Assembly (NCBI RefSeq): GCF_012720115.1
Contig: NZ_VNWN01000004.1
Coordinates: 310,001-374,000, forward strand
Reading direction: 5' to 3'
From: Sneathiella chinensis
Lineage (GTDB): Bacteria; Pseudomonadota; Alphaproteobacteria; Sneathiellales; Sneathiellaceae
DNA: 64,000 nucleotides
Of the stretch, positions 33,704 to 42,749 are shown one piece after another. Made by a program: the position numbers and the translations under genes. Position 1 is the stretch's first letter; the number at the start of each line of letters is the position of its first letter. The notes under the pieces were generated by a model that worked only from the letters and a program-made list of their open reading frames with translations, did no database searches and had not been told where the DNA came from.

Positions 33704-35776
33704 ATGGGAGCTTTGATCAGTGAAAATGCGGCGAGTGTCTCGCTGCATTTGATGTGTGACGACCAGACGGTCCGACGATATATGCGTCAGAACGTCGTCG
33801 ATCCGGTTATCTCCCTTCATGTAAACAGTTTCCCCCCCGCAACCGACCTTTCATCCTTGCCCCGGGATGCAGACATCATCGTCTTCGTGATCAGCGAGGA
33901 CAGTTTCTCCCCAACCCTGACCCTGCTTTCCGCCCTTTGCCGGGACAGCCAGTCGCCGTCGCCGGCCCTTGTTGTTATTGACCCCGCCGCCACCGCAGAA
34001 CGGGCCGTCCTGATGATGAAGGGCGGGGCGGATGACTATATCCCCCATCGCCGTTCGGCGGGGCTGGCGGCCCTTCAGGATCGGGTGGAGGAAGCCTGCC
34101 TGAACATTCTGACAACCCTTCGCGATCGCGCCGCCGCGCCGCGCCGTGTCGTTACCGGTGCGGTGCAGGAGCGGGCGCGTCTGTCGGCGTTGCGGCGGCG
34201 TATCCACAAACTGGTGCGTACCGCCCGGTATCTGGCCACCCGTACCAGCCTTGATGAGTTGTGCGAGGGGCTTCTGGAAACATTGGGGGAGGCAACTGGC
34301 GCCACCGGGGGCAGCCTTTACCTGAAGCAGGGGGACTGCCTGAAGCGGGTCCATTGTCTTGACCCCGGCCATGCCCCGGCGACCCTGTCCCTGCCCTTGC
34401 GGGAGGGCAGTATCTTCGCCAGCGCCTTTGAAACGGGCAAGCCGATCATGCTGGAAGGCGACGAGCAGGTCTCGTCCTGTCAGTTGAGCGGTTGGGGCGG
34501 CTACCAGTCCGAGAACCTGCTTGTATATCCGTTGATGGAAAAGGGCGGGGCCCCGATCGGGCTTCTGTCCCTGCATGGGAAAGAACAGGCCGATTTCACC
34601 GAAGAGGACCGGGGGCTGGTCCTGATGCTGGTGTCTTTCACCCACGAGACCATCCGCGCCCTGATGGCCCATGAAAAATCCAACCGCACACTGGAAAGCC
34701 TGAACCGCACCTTCGAGAATATGGAGCAGGGCATCCTGCTGCTGGATACGGCGGGAAAGGTGGTTCACTTCAACCACCGCTTTGCCGAACATTTCGGCCT
34801 GCCGGGGGACGCGGTCAAGGTCGGGCAGACCCTTGAAGGGCTCTATCAGATGGTGCAGGAGCGCGGCGATGTCTGGGAGGATATGCCGGAGACCCATCAC
34901 CGGTCCGTGGCGGCGGACGGCTTTGTTCGTCAGCATACTTGCGCGGACGGGAAAATTCTGGGGCTGGTCGGTAATCCGGCCGATGACGGCGGGCTTGTCC
35001 TGACCTGTACGGACATCACGGAACAGAAGAAGGTGGAGCGTGACCTGCTGCTCGCCAAGGAGGAGGCCGAGGCCGCCAGCCGCAGCAAGACCAGTTTCCT
35101 CGCCAATATCAGCCATGAACTGCGGACCCCGCTGAACGCCATTATCGGTTTTGCCGAACTGATGGACAAGGAGGTCTTTGGCCCCCTGAATAACAAGCGG
35201 TACGCGGAATATGTGGATTATATCCATGACAGCGGATCGCATCTTCTGGGGGTGATCAACAACCTGCTGGACCTGTCCAAGGTGGAGGCGGGCAAGCTGG
35301 ACCTCCGCGAGAGCGAGGTGCATCTGCCCAGCCTTATTGAAAGTTCCGTGGCCTTTGTGTCCTCACAAGCCCAGAAGCAGGGGCTGGATGTTCGTACCCA
35401 TACGGAACTGGAAACGGAAACCCTGACCGGGGACGAGGATGTGTTGCGGCAAATCCTGCTGAACCTGCTGTCCAATGCGGTGAAATTCACCGGGGCTGGC
35501 GGCGCCGTTCTGGTGCGGGTTCGCCAGCAGGGCGACGATCACGTGGCCATTACCGTCAAGGATAACGGCATTGGTATGTCACCGGAGGATATCGAGGTGG
35601 CCCTGAAACCCTTTGGTCAGGTCAGAAGCGATCTGGCGCAGGGCCAGAAAGGCACCGGGCTTGGCCTGCCGCTGGTGGCGTCCCTGGTAGAGGCACACGG
35701 GGGCCGGTTCGAAATTGACAGCAGCCCCGGCAAGGGAACCCGCTGCACCATTCTGCTGCCTTATAAAAAGGATTAA
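33704..35776 (+). CDS. Soluble GAF-PAS sensor histidine kinase with degenerate receiver-like start
   Basis: This is a cytosolic kinase of 690 residues without membrane spans. Residues ~10-135 resemble a receiver domain that has lost its phospho-site (only the MMKGGADDYIPHRRSAG end is clear). GAF is at about 180-330 (SLDELCEGLLETLGEATGAT ... PIGLLSLHGKEQADF), PAS at about 345-455, HisKA with H471 in ANISHELRTPLN, then HATPase with LLNLLSNAVKFTG, VKDNGIGM and GTGLGLPLVASLVEAHGG. The ATG follows GGAGTTAGGGG; in-frame starts further upstream have no site. The convergent PilZ gene overlaps its stop by three bases. Confidence 0.87.
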   Translation: MGALISENAASVSLHLMCDDQTVRRYMRQNVVDPVISLHVNSFPPATDLSSLPRDADIIVFVISEDSFSPTLTLLSALCRDSQSPSPALVVIDPAATAERAVLMMKGGADDYIPHRRSAGLAALQDRVEEACLNILTTLRDRAAAPRRVVTGAVQERARLSALRRRIHKLVRTARYLATRTSLDELCEGLLETLGEATGATGGSLYLKQGDCLKRVHCLDPGHAPATLSLPLREGSIFASAFETGKPIMLEGDEQVSSCQLSGWGGYQSENLLVYPLMEKGGAPIGLLSLHGKEQADFTEEDRGLVLMLVSFTHETIRALMAHEKSNRTLESLNRTFENMEQGILLLDTAGKVVHFNHRFAEHFGLPGDAVKVGQTLEGLYQMVQERGDVWEDMPETHHRSVAADGFVRQHTCADGKILGLVGNPADDGGLVLTCTDITEQKKVERDLLLAKEEAEAASRSKTSFLANISHELRTPLNAIIGFAELMDKEVFGPLNNKRYAEYVDYIHDSGSHLLGVINNLLDLSKVEAGKLDLRESEVHLPSLIESSVAFVSSQAQKQGLDVRTHTELETETLTGDEDVLRQILLNLLSNAVKFTGAGGAVLVRVRQQGDDHVAITVKDNGIGMSPEDIEVALKPFGQVRSDLAQGQKGTGLGLPLVASLVEAHGGRFEIDSSPGKGTRCTILLPYKKD

Positions 35777-36132
35777 CTGTCTTCGTGTTCTTTCGGGGCA
35801 CCGGGCGGTGTGCCGATGGGCTGACCGTTGATCATGCAGATATAGATATAGATGTGGGAGCTGAGTTCCGTGAACTGGGCCGCGATCAGGTCGCCTTCCG
35901 CCCGGATTACCTTGGCGGAAAAGGTTCCCTTTTCGCCCCGCTCGAACACATCGATTTCGCCGTTGATGATATCGCCGGCGGCATGGCCGTGGGCCTCCAT
36001 TTGCACGGAGAAGCCATCCGGCGACCAGTCGTCCGCCAAATGAGGAATGCCATCAATGATCAGGACAACGCGGGAACTGGGGTCGCGAAAGAACTTGCGC
36101 CGATCGTCTGCGATACCGGAAGAATTGGTCAT
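35773..36132 (-). CDS. PilZ-domain protein
   Basis: This 119-residue protein is a single PilZ-like domain: RRKFFRDP near the start gives an RxxxR-like motif and DWSPDGFSV the following D/NxSxxG motif, so c-di-GMP binding is possible. The rest is beta-rich (VRLEIDVFERGEK-type region, AKVIRAEGDLIAAQF). A signalling role in motility or surface behaviour is the usual one for the family. It overlaps the stop of the convergent histidine kinase and is divergent from the SDR gene. Confidence 0.75.
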   Translation of the reverse strand: MTNSSGIADDRRKFFRDPSSRVVLIIDGIPHLADDWSPDGFSVQMEAHGHAAGDIINGEIDVFERGEKGTFSAKVIRAEGDLIAAQFTELSSHIYIYICMINGQPIGTPPGAPKEHEDS

Positions 36133-36254
36133 CTAATTTCCCCAGATCAGTTTCTTTTATCCAGATTTCCAAACTTGTTTGTACAGGACAAAACCATTCG
36201 CTAGTATGGTCGCGAGACCTTAATAATCTGTTAAATATTTGATGGGCTTTACAA

Positions 36255-36992
36255 ATGTCCAATTCGCAGAAGATCCTACTCCTGACCGGTGCCAGCCGGG
36301 GCATCGGTCACGCCACTGTCAAGCGGTTCAGTGCCGCAGGCTGGCGCGTCCTGACGGTTTCCCGGCAGGCGTTTTCCGAATACTGTCCCTGGGAAGGCGG
36401 GATCGACAACCATATCCAGCTTGACCTTGCCGATATCGACAGTCTTGAAGCCGGGCTTGACCTCATTCGTGAGAAACTGGACGGGGCACCCCTGCATGCG
36501 CTGGTCAACAATGCGGGGATTTCCCCGAAAGGCCCGGAAGGGGCCCGGTTCAATACCCTGAACTCCTCTTACGCGGATTGGCAGCATGTCTATAATGTCA
36601 ACCTGTTCGCGCCGCTTCTGCTGGCCAAGGGCCTGTTCGCGGAACTGGTCGCGGCAAAGGGGGCCATTGTCAACGTGACCTCCATCGCGGGCAGCCGGGT
36701 ACATCCTTTTGCGGGTTCTGCCTATGGCACCTCCAAGGCGGCGCTGGCGGCCCTGACCCGCGAGATGGCGGCTGATTTCGGCCCGCACGGGGTCCGGGTC
36801 AACGCCATTGCGCCGGGCGAGATTGACACCTCCATCCTGTCACCGGGGACCGAGGAACTGGTGGCGGAAATCCCCCTCCGCCGTCTTGGCCGCCCGGAAG
36901 AGGTAGCCTCCACCATCTATTTCCTGTGCGACGCGCCGTCCTCCTATGTGACCGGCGCCGAGGTGCATATCAACGGCGGACAGCATGTCTGA
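36255..36992 (+). CDS. SDR-family oxidoreductase
   Basis: This classical short-chain dehydrogenase of 245 residues has the NAD(P)-binding TGASRGIG, NNAG in ALVNNAGISPK, the catalytic Ser in NVTSIAGSR and the YGTSK active site. Its C-terminal YVTGAEVHINGGQHV is also typical. The substrate is unknown. A bidirectional terminator follows; it is the only gene of its unit. Confidence 0.92.
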   Translation: MSNSQKILLLTGASRGIGHATVKRFSAAGWRVLTVSRQAFSEYCPWEGGIDNHIQLDLADIDSLEAGLDLIREKLDGAPLHALVNNAGISPKGPEGARFNTLNSSYADWQHVYNVNLFAPLLLAKGLFAELVAAKGAIVNVTSIAGSRVHPFAGSAYGTSKAALAALTREMAADFGPHGVRVNAIAPGEIDTSILSPGTEELVAEIPLRRLGRPEEVASTIYFLCDAPSSYVTGAEVHINGGQHV

Positions 36993-37029
36993 CCAAGTGG
37001 GGGCCTAGGGCCTGACCCCCTGAAATAAT

Positions 37030-37066
37030 AAAAAGGCGCGGCAGGGAACCCCACCGCGCCTTTTTT
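37030..37066. terminator. Bidirectional rho-independent terminator
   Basis: AAAAAGGCGCGG pairs with CCGCGCCTTTTTT (stem 37035-37041 / 37054-37060, with GGG/CCC in the loop). It separates the convergent SDR and aminotransferase genes. Confidence 0.88.
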
Positions 37067-37085
37067 GTTTTTCTGGCAGCCGGGA

Positions 37086-38477
37086 TCAACCTGCCTTTTG
37101 GGCCAGCGGCAGGACCGCGTTCAGTCCCTGTTCAAACTTGTCGAACATGTCGTTGATCTGGTCTTCGGTGATGATCAGCGGCGGACACAGGGCCACATTG
37201 TCCCCGGCCACGGCGCGGGCGATCAGACCGGCGTCCTGCATGGCCTTGACGGCGTTCGCAGCCAGACCCAGCGACGGGTCAAAGGATTGCCGTGTGGCCT
37301 TGTCCGCGACCAGTTCCACCGCCCCGACCAGACCGCAAACGCGGACCTCGCCGACCAGCGGATGATCGGCCAGCGCTTGAAAGCGTTTTTCGAACAGCGG
37401 GGCAATGGCCTGTACATGTTCAACCATGTTCCGCTCTTCCATCAATTCAAGGGTGCGCAGCGCCACAGCCGCCGGAACCGGGTGACCGGAATAGGTGTAT
37501 CCGTGGGCAAAGGCACCATGTTTTTCGCTCTGTTTGACCATGCCCCGGAAAATGTCTTCCGATACCAGAACGGCGGCAATGGGCAGATAGGCGCTGGACA
37601 GGGCCTTGGCACAGCTCAGGATATCCGGCTGAATTCCCAGGGTTTCCGATCCCCACATGTTACCGGTCCGGCCAAACCCGCAGATCACCTCGTCGGCGAC
37701 CATCAGGACATCGTATTTTTTCAGGACGGCCTGAATTTTCTGGAAATATCCCTTGGGCGGCACAATCACCCCGCCGGCCCCCATGACCGGTTCGGCGATA
37801 AAGGCGGCAACCGTGTCCGGGCCTTCCCGCAGGATCAGTTCTTCCAGTTCCGTTGCCATGCGGGTGGCGAAATCCTCTTCGCTTTCGCCGTCCTTGCCAA
37901 AGCGGTAATAATGCGGGCAACTGGTATGCAGGATATTCTGGATGGGCAGGTCGAAATCATTATGCAGCGGCGGCAGGCCGGTCATGCTGGCAGCGGCCAC
38001 GGTGACCCCGTGATAGGCCTTCTGGCGGCTGATGATCTTCTTCTTTTTCGGCAGGCCCCGTGAATTGTTGTAATACCAGACCAGCTTGACCACGGTGTCG
38101 TTGGCTTCGGACCCGGAATTGGCAAAGAACACCTTGGACAGGTTGCCGGGGGCAATTTCCAGCAGTTTTTCCGCAAGCAGAATGCCCGGTTCCGTCGATT
38201 TGCTGGCAAAGGAATGGTAATAGGGCAGCTTGTGCATCTGCCGGATGGCCGCATCAATCAGTTCCTGTTCCCCGAACCCGAACGATGTGCACCACAGACC
38301 GGCAAGGCCTTCGATATATTCCTTGCCGTTGTCGTCATATACATAAATGCCCTTGCCTGTCTCGATGATCAGCGGTCCCTCTTTTTCGTGGGCGGACAGG
38401 TTGGTATAGGAATGAATAAGGCTTTTTACATCCCGGCTGGCCAGTGAATTCCCCTGGCTGAGAGTTGGACTATTCAT
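37086..38477 (-). CDS. Class III (omega-)aminotransferase, SpuC-like
   Basis: This PLP enzyme of 463 residues has the class III fold: GLWCTSFGFGEQELIDAA, VFFANSGSEANDTVVKL, KAYHGVTVAAASMTGLP, the cofactor Asp in VLMVADEVICGFGRTG and the Schiff-base lysine in LSCAKALSSAYLPIAAV. It most resembles putrescine- or beta-alanine-pyruvate aminotransferases. The exact amine donor is uncertain. It stands alone between two terminators' worth of space and has no transporter next to it. Confidence 0.9.
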   Translation of the reverse strand: MNSPTLSQGNSLASRDVKSLIHSYTNLSAHEKEGPLIIETGKGIYVYDDNGKEYIEGLAGLWCTSFGFGEQELIDAAIRQMHKLPYYHSFASKSTEPGILLAEKLLEIAPGNLSKVFFANSGSEANDTVVKLVWYYNNSRGLPKKKKIISRQKAYHGVTVAAASMTGLPPLHNDFDLPIQNILHTSCPHYYRFGKDGESEEDFATRMATELEELILREGPDTVAAFIAEPVMGAGGVIVPPKGYFQKIQAVLKKYDVLMVADEVICGFGRTGNMWGSETLGIQPDILSCAKALSSAYLPIAAVLVSEDIFRGMVKQSEKHGAFAHGYTYSGHPVPAAVALRTLELMEERNMVEHVQAIAPLFEKRFQALADHPLVGEVRVCGLVGAVELVADKATRQSFDPSLGLAANAVKAMQDAGLIARAVAGDNVALCPPLIITEDQINDMFDKFEQGLNAVLPLAQKAG

Positions 38478-38619
38478 GCGGACGCTCCCTTTTACGTTAC
38501 TGGAACCATGTTGTTTTAAGGCAGGCTAGCCCTCTTCAAACAGAGCGTCAATTTATGTTCCTGTTGCCCGGATAAATTGTTCATGTCTTAATTACGGAAA
38601 ATTGAACAGGGGGACTGGA

Positions 38620-39546
38620 ATGGCAAATTTTTGGGTATCCGGGGCCGATGGGTTGCCGATACATGTTTATGAATGGTTGCCGGACGGGGATATTCGGGCG
38701 GTGGTGCATATGGCCCACGGCATGGCCGAGCATGGCGGACGCTATGCCCGCTTTGCGGATTTCCTGAACCGGGCGGGTGTGGCGGTCTATGCCAATGATC
38801 ACCGGGGGCATGGCCTCAGCATTCCAGCGGGCGAGGTGCCGGGCCACATGGCGGACAGCAATGGCTGGGACAAGGCGGTTGAGGATCTCTATCTGGTGAA
38901 CCGGGAAATCGCCTCCCGTCATCCGGGGCTGCCGATCATCCTGACGGGGCACTCCATGGGGTCTTTCATGACGCAGGATTACATGGGGCAATATGGGGAT
39001 AGCATTGCCGCGGCGGCCTTGTCCGCAACCAACGGGCCGCCGGGAACGCTGGGGAAGCTGGCGCAGCTTGTCTCGCGGGTCGAGAAACTTCGGAACGGCA
39101 AGGAAGGGCACAGCACCCTTCTGGCCAACATGTCCTTCAAGGCCTTCAACAAGGCGTTCGCTCCCAACCGAACAGAGTTTGACTGGCTCAGCCGTGACGA
39201 AGCCGAGGTGGACAAATATGTGGCCGATCCCCTGTGCGGTTTTGAATGCAGCATCGCCACCTGGATCGGGCTTCTGGATGCCATGGTGCGCATTGCCGGG
39301 GATGCGGCCCTGTCCGGTATGAACAAGCATATGCCGGTCTATGTCTTTGCCGGGGATCAGGATCCGGTTGGCGAGAATAGCAAGGGCATCGAACGGCTGC
39401 TGGCTGCCTATGACCGGCATGGTTTTTCGCGGGTCAGCCACAGATTTTATCCCGGTGGCCGTCATGAAATCCTGAACGAGACCAACCGGGATCAGGTCAT
39501 GGCCGATTATCTGGACTGGCTGGAAGGGGTGCTGGCGGGCGACTGA
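38620..39546 (+). CDS. Alpha/beta hydrolase, monoacylglycerol-lipase-like
   Basis: This serine hydrolase of 308 residues has HMAHGMAEHGGRYARFADFL, VYANDHRGHGLS and the nucleophile elbow LTGHSMGSFM, with the Asp and His expected in VYVFAGDQDPVG and YPGGRHEILNE. It probably cleaves monoacylglycerols or similar esters. The ATG follows AGGGGGACTGGA; a TTG 18 bases earlier is not needed. Its last 40 bases overlap the end of the convergent cupin gene. Confidence 0.9.
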   Translation: MANFWVSGADGLPIHVYEWLPDGDIRAVVHMAHGMAEHGGRYARFADFLNRAGVAVYANDHRGHGLSIPAGEVPGHMADSNGWDKAVEDLYLVNREIASRHPGLPIILTGHSMGSFMTQDYMGQYGDSIAAAALSATNGPPGTLGKLAQLVSRVEKLRNGKEGHSTLLANMSFKAFNKAFAPNRTEFDWLSRDEAEVDKYVADPLCGFECSIATWIGLLDAMVRIAGDAALSGMNKHMPVYVFAGDQDPVGENSKGIERLLAAYDRHGFSRVSHRFYPGGRHEILNETNRDQVMADYLDWLEGVLAGD

Positions 39547-40193
39547 ACCAGCGGCACACCCAGATAAACGCCGAATTCCTCTCCGATATCACAGGAGACG
39601 CGGGCATGGACCCGGCCTTGCCGGTCCAGAAACCGCTGGCTGTCTGATGCGGGGAAGATTCCCTCGTGCCAGATATTCGGGTGGATATACAGGCCCCGAC
39701 TGCCATCACACCAGAAGGCAATCACCTTGTCCGGCGTCAGGTCATCGCCGGGCAGGGCGACCGGCACCACGAAGGGTTGCTTGTCCAGTGGGAAGAAAAG
39801 CTGGCCGCCATCGGGATGGTAATTCATATGCCATAACAGAACCTGTTCCCGCGGGCCGGACGGGGTTTCCGTGCGGGCGATTTGCGGGTCCTGGCTCCAG
39901 CCAAGGACATAATGACCCGCAACGGCCTCGTTCCGGCCCATCAGGATATCGCCGTCCCATGTGCCGTGGAAAACCCCCTCGACCCAGCCGCCTTCATCGC
40001 CGCTGTCCGTATCCACCGGGCGCCAGCCTTGGGCGGGCCAGCGGACAATCTCGATCTGGAAATCATCCGGGTTGTCTACAAGGCAGCCATATCCCTTGAC
40101 GCTGTCATCCGTCGCCACCACCAGCGGGACGGAATGCACCGGGCGGGTGGGCTTGTCTTTTGCCTCGAAAATATAGGTGGGGGCTGTGTTCAT
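39507..40193 (-). CDS. Ureidoglycolate-lyase-like (AllA) cupin protein
   Basis: This 228-residue protein resembles the AllA cupin family in its core: LLWHMNYHPDGGQLFFPL, FVVPVALPGDDLTPDKVIAF and GLYIHPNIWHEGIF. AllA-type enzymes release urea from ureidoglycolate in purine catabolism, but no other allantoin genes lie here, and it may act on a different small acid. It is divergent from a LysR regulator that probably controls it. It overlaps the end of the convergent hydrolase gene by 40 bases. Confidence 0.65.
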   Translation of the reverse strand: MNTAPTYIFEAKDKPTRPVHSVPLVVATDDSVKGYGCLVDNPDDFQIEIVRWPAQGWRPVDTDSGDEGGWVEGVFHGTWDGDILMGRNEAVAGHYVLGWSQDPQIARTETPSGPREQVLLWHMNYHPDGGQLFFPLDKQPFVVPVALPGDDLTPDKVIAFWCDGSRGLYIHPNIWHEGIFPASDSQRFLDRQGRVHARVSCDIGEEFGVYLGVPLVQSPASTPSSQSR

Positions 40194-40242
40194 GATACCT
40201 ATCCTTGTCTGACGCTGCTGGACGGACTATCCGCTTGATCTC

Positions 40243-40256
40243 ATTTGCAATCAAAT
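40243..40256. promoter_or_regulatory. Putative LysR operator
   Basis: The inverted repeat ATTTG-CAAT-CAAAT fits the T-N11-A LysR pattern. It lies in the 101-base region between the divergent cupin and LysR genes. Function is inferred. Confidence 0.45.
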
Positions 40257-40294
40257 TAATAATATTGTGAAATTTATAGAATTGGATTTATGGA

Positions 40295-41146
40295 ATGACC
40301 TATGCGCAGTTTCGGGCGTTTTATGCCGTGGCGATGGAGCGGAGCTTTCAAAAGGCGGCGGATCGGCTGGGCCTGACACAACCGGCCGTGTCCATTCAGG
40401 TCCGCAATCTGGAGCGGGAAACGCGCCGCCTCCTGTTTCGCCGCAGTGGTCATGACGTGGCCCTGACCGACGAGGGCAAGGAGTTGTTTCGCCTGACCCG
40501 TTCCCTGTTCGACGCCGAGGCCCAGTGTCGGGATTTCCTGACGCCGGACAGTGAAAAGGCACCGCAGGTTCTGCATCTTGGGGCGGATGGCCCACATGTG
40601 GCGCTGGATGTGCTGGCCCGTTTTCGGGAACGGTGCCCCGATGTGCAGGTGCGTGTCACCCTCGCCAACGCGGACCAGACATGGCGGAACCTGACCGACC
40701 TTCGGGTGGATGCGGCGGTTATGGCCAATGCGGAACCGGCGGCCCATGTGGTGACGCGTCCCATTTGCCGGCAAAGCCTTGTTGCACTGGTGCCGCGGGC
40801 AATGGCCTTTCAGGTCGACGGGCCGGTGACATTGCAGGCCCTTGCAGAATTGCCACTTGTCTTTCGCGAGGCCGGATCAAATACCCAGCAGTTGCTGGAA
40901 AAGGCGCTTGCCCGCAATGGGGTGTCCGTCACCCCGGCGCTGATCATGGGCAGCCGCGAAGGCGTGCGCGAAGCCGTGGTCCGGGGGCTTGGGGTCGGGT
41001 TCCTGTTTGATCGGGAAGTCAGCGACGATCCCCGCCATGTTCAGTATCCCGTCCTCGGGATGGAGGACAGCAATACGGACATGTTGCTGGTCCTGAAGGA
41101 TCAGCGTCACAATCCCCTGATCCGGGAATTGCTGGACTGTGCCTGA
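40295..41146 (+). CDS. LysR-family transcriptional regulator
   Basis: This 283-residue regulator has the N-terminal winged helix (FRAFYAVAMERSFQKAADRL, TQPAVSIQVRNLERE) and a C-terminal periplasmic-binding-like ligand domain (VLHLGADGPHVALDVLARFR ... REGVREAVVRGLGVGFLF). It probably senses a small acid and controls the divergent AllA-like gene. Its 3' end overlaps the convergent desaturase gene by 40 bases. Confidence 0.93.
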   Translation: MTYAQFRAFYAVAMERSFQKAADRLGLTQPAVSIQVRNLERETRRLLFRRSGHDVALTDEGKELFRLTRSLFDAEAQCRDFLTPDSEKAPQVLHLGADGPHVALDVLARFRERCPDVQVRVTLANADQTWRNLTDLRVDAAVMANAEPAAHVVTRPICRQSLVALVPRAMAFQVDGPVTLQALAELPLVFREAGSNTQQLLEKALARNGVSVTPALIMGSREGVREAVVRGLGVGFLFDREVSDDPRHVQYPVLGMEDSNTDMLLVLKDQRHNPLIRELLDCA

Positions 41147-42102
41147 GGCCATTCTGACGGGTCGGACACGGCGATGTCTTCCGCTGTCGCCGTCGCCGCT
41201 GTCGCCGGGGCCGGGGCAGCCCGCCGCACCCTGTCGCGGGCTTTCAGCATTTTCGAGGTCATGCGCGATCCGTCCTCACTCCATCCCGGCGGGCCAAAAA
41301 CATACAGAAAGGCCGCCTTCAGGCTTTTTGCCGCCATCAGGTCCCGGACAATCCCGGCCCATTCGTGAAAGGCGATGATCAGCGGGTTGAAGCTGGCCAG
41401 TTGCCGGACAATGCCATAGCGGCAGGGCTCGTTCCTGTCCTCGGGCACGAAGGTGCCGAACAGGCGGTCCCAGATGATCAGGATACCGGCATAATTGGCA
41501 TCCAGATACCGGGGGTTGGTGGCATGATGGACCCGGTGATGGGACGGGGTGTTGAAAATGGCCTCGACCGGTTTCCACATCCGGTCGATAACTTCCGTGT
41601 GAATCCAGAACTGGTACACAAGGCTGATCCCTTTCTGAAAGGCAATCAGCGGGGTCGGGAACCCGATCAGCGACAACAGAAGCCACGGGGTCCATGACCC
41701 GGCAAGGCCGCCCGTCCATGTTTGCCGCAGGGCCGTGGACAGGTTGTAATATTGCGATGAATGATGGTTCACATGGGCCGCCCACCACAGGCGATGCTCA
41801 TGGCTTAACCGGTGAAACCAGTAATAGCAAAAATCCTCGGCGAAAAAAATCAGCAGAAAAGCATACCATTCATACCCGATGTCAAACAGGCGGTGCTCAT
41901 ACACCCAGCTCGACACCCCATAAATGACGCCGAAATTGATGAAGTCCTTGGAAAAATTCCCAAGCCCCATCAGCAGTGATGCGGCACTGTCTCGCATTTC
42001 ATAGTTGGATTTTCGCGGCCGGAACTTCCCGATGATAACCTCGATCAGGATCAGCAGCACAAAGGCGGGAATGGCAAGGGTGACCGGGTCCGGCAGGGTC
42101 AT
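41107..42102 (-). CDS. Sterol-desaturase / fatty-acid-hydroxylase family membrane protein
   Basis: This di-iron membrane enzyme of 331 residues has the histidine boxes HRLSHE, HVNHHSSQYYN and HHRVHH, with helices before (LAIPAFVLLILIEVIIG) and between them. It should hydroxylate or desaturate a lipid; the substrate is unknown. Its gene overlaps that of the preceding small protein by four bases (ATGA on the minus strand), so the two are co-translated. The Ala/Thr-rich tail is probably flexible. Confidence 0.9.
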   Translation of the reverse strand: MTLPDPVTLAIPAFVLLILIEVIIGKFRPRKSNYEMRDSAASLLMGLGNFSKDFINFGVIYGVSSWVYEHRLFDIGYEWYAFLLIFFAEDFCYYWFHRLSHEHRLWWAAHVNHHSSQYYNLSTALRQTWTGGLAGSWTPWLLLSLIGFPTPLIAFQKGISLVYQFWIHTEVIDRMWKPVEAIFNTPSHHRVHHATNPRYLDANYAGILIIWDRLFGTFVPEDRNEPCRYGIVRQLASFNPLIIAFHEWAGIVRDLMAAKSLKAAFLYVFGPPGWSEDGSRMTSKMLKARDRVRRAAPAPATAATATAEDIAVSDPSEWPQAQSSNSRIRGL

Positions 42103-42509
42103 GTGGTCTGCCCTTTTAAAATAGGGCTCAGCCAGCCGGGCAACGGTTGGCCTTCGCGCAGGGACAGGGTGGTTGCCGGATGTCCCATGTCCTGACGGGC
42201 AATGACAATCCGGTTCGGCTGGGGTTGGATTTCACCATTGCTCAGGACCTGCATGACCAGCGTGTTGCCAAAACTGCGGATCAGGCGGATCGGGGCCGGA
42301 TCATCAAGGCGGACAAGGGCGGCACGGTGATCCTCGGACAGCAGGATATCCAGAACGGGAACATTGATTTCCTCATGGGCCAGAAAATCCCGGACGGTGG
42401 CCTCATCAATCCGGGCCTGCCGGGACCCGGTCATCAGGCGGATGAAAGTCACCATCAGGATAACGGCGATGGTGGCTCCGGTGACCAGTGCGAGGGGGTC
42501 CAGTCCCAT
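42099..42509 (-). CDS. Small membrane-anchored protein upstream of the desaturase
   Basis: This 136-residue protein has one N-terminal hydrophobic segment (LALVTGATIAVILMVTFIRL) and a soluble part with no recognised motif (LDILLSEDHRAALVRLDDPA). The desaturase gene starts inside its stop codon, suggesting a functional link such as an accessory subunit. I do not recognise the family. Confidence 0.7.
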   Translation of the reverse strand: MGLDPLALVTGATIAVILMVTFIRLMTGSRQARIDEATVRDFLAHEEINVPVLDILLSEDHRAALVRLDDPAPIRLIRSFGNTLVMQVLSNGEIQPQPNRIVIARQDMGHPATTLSLREGQPLPGWLSPILKGQTT

Positions 42510-42664
42510 CCTTGTTCTTTCCTCCCGTGCGAAAGATATTCCTTATATTCTTGTATAGTTCAGGGCTTTTGCCAAGGGCAAGATTGTATTTGCCCGCGGG
42601 GCGAAAAGTTTACGTAACGTCTTCAATATGTTGGCGAAAAAATGGTGGATTTGCCACAGATTGC

Positions 42665-42693
42665 TTTACCGGAATGGGCAGTTTTCGTATCCT
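42665..42693 (+). promoter_or_regulatory. Promoter of the acyl-CoA ligase gene
   Basis: TTTACC, a 17-base spacer and TATCCT form a sigma-70-like promoter about 60 bases before the ATG. Upstream, TTTACGTAACGT (around 42609-42620) contains two ACGT cores and may be a regulator site like those of fatty-acid or branched-chain acid regulators; this is weak. Confidence 0.4.
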
Positions 42694-42749
42694 GCGAGGG
42701 AATGGGAATTCTTTAATAAAAACGTCTAATGTAAAACAGGGAAGAAAAT

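Noticed and set aside
33851-35323. 490-codon open frame opposite the GAF-PAS kinase
   Set aside because: Antisense shadow; the kinase motifs fix the real strand.
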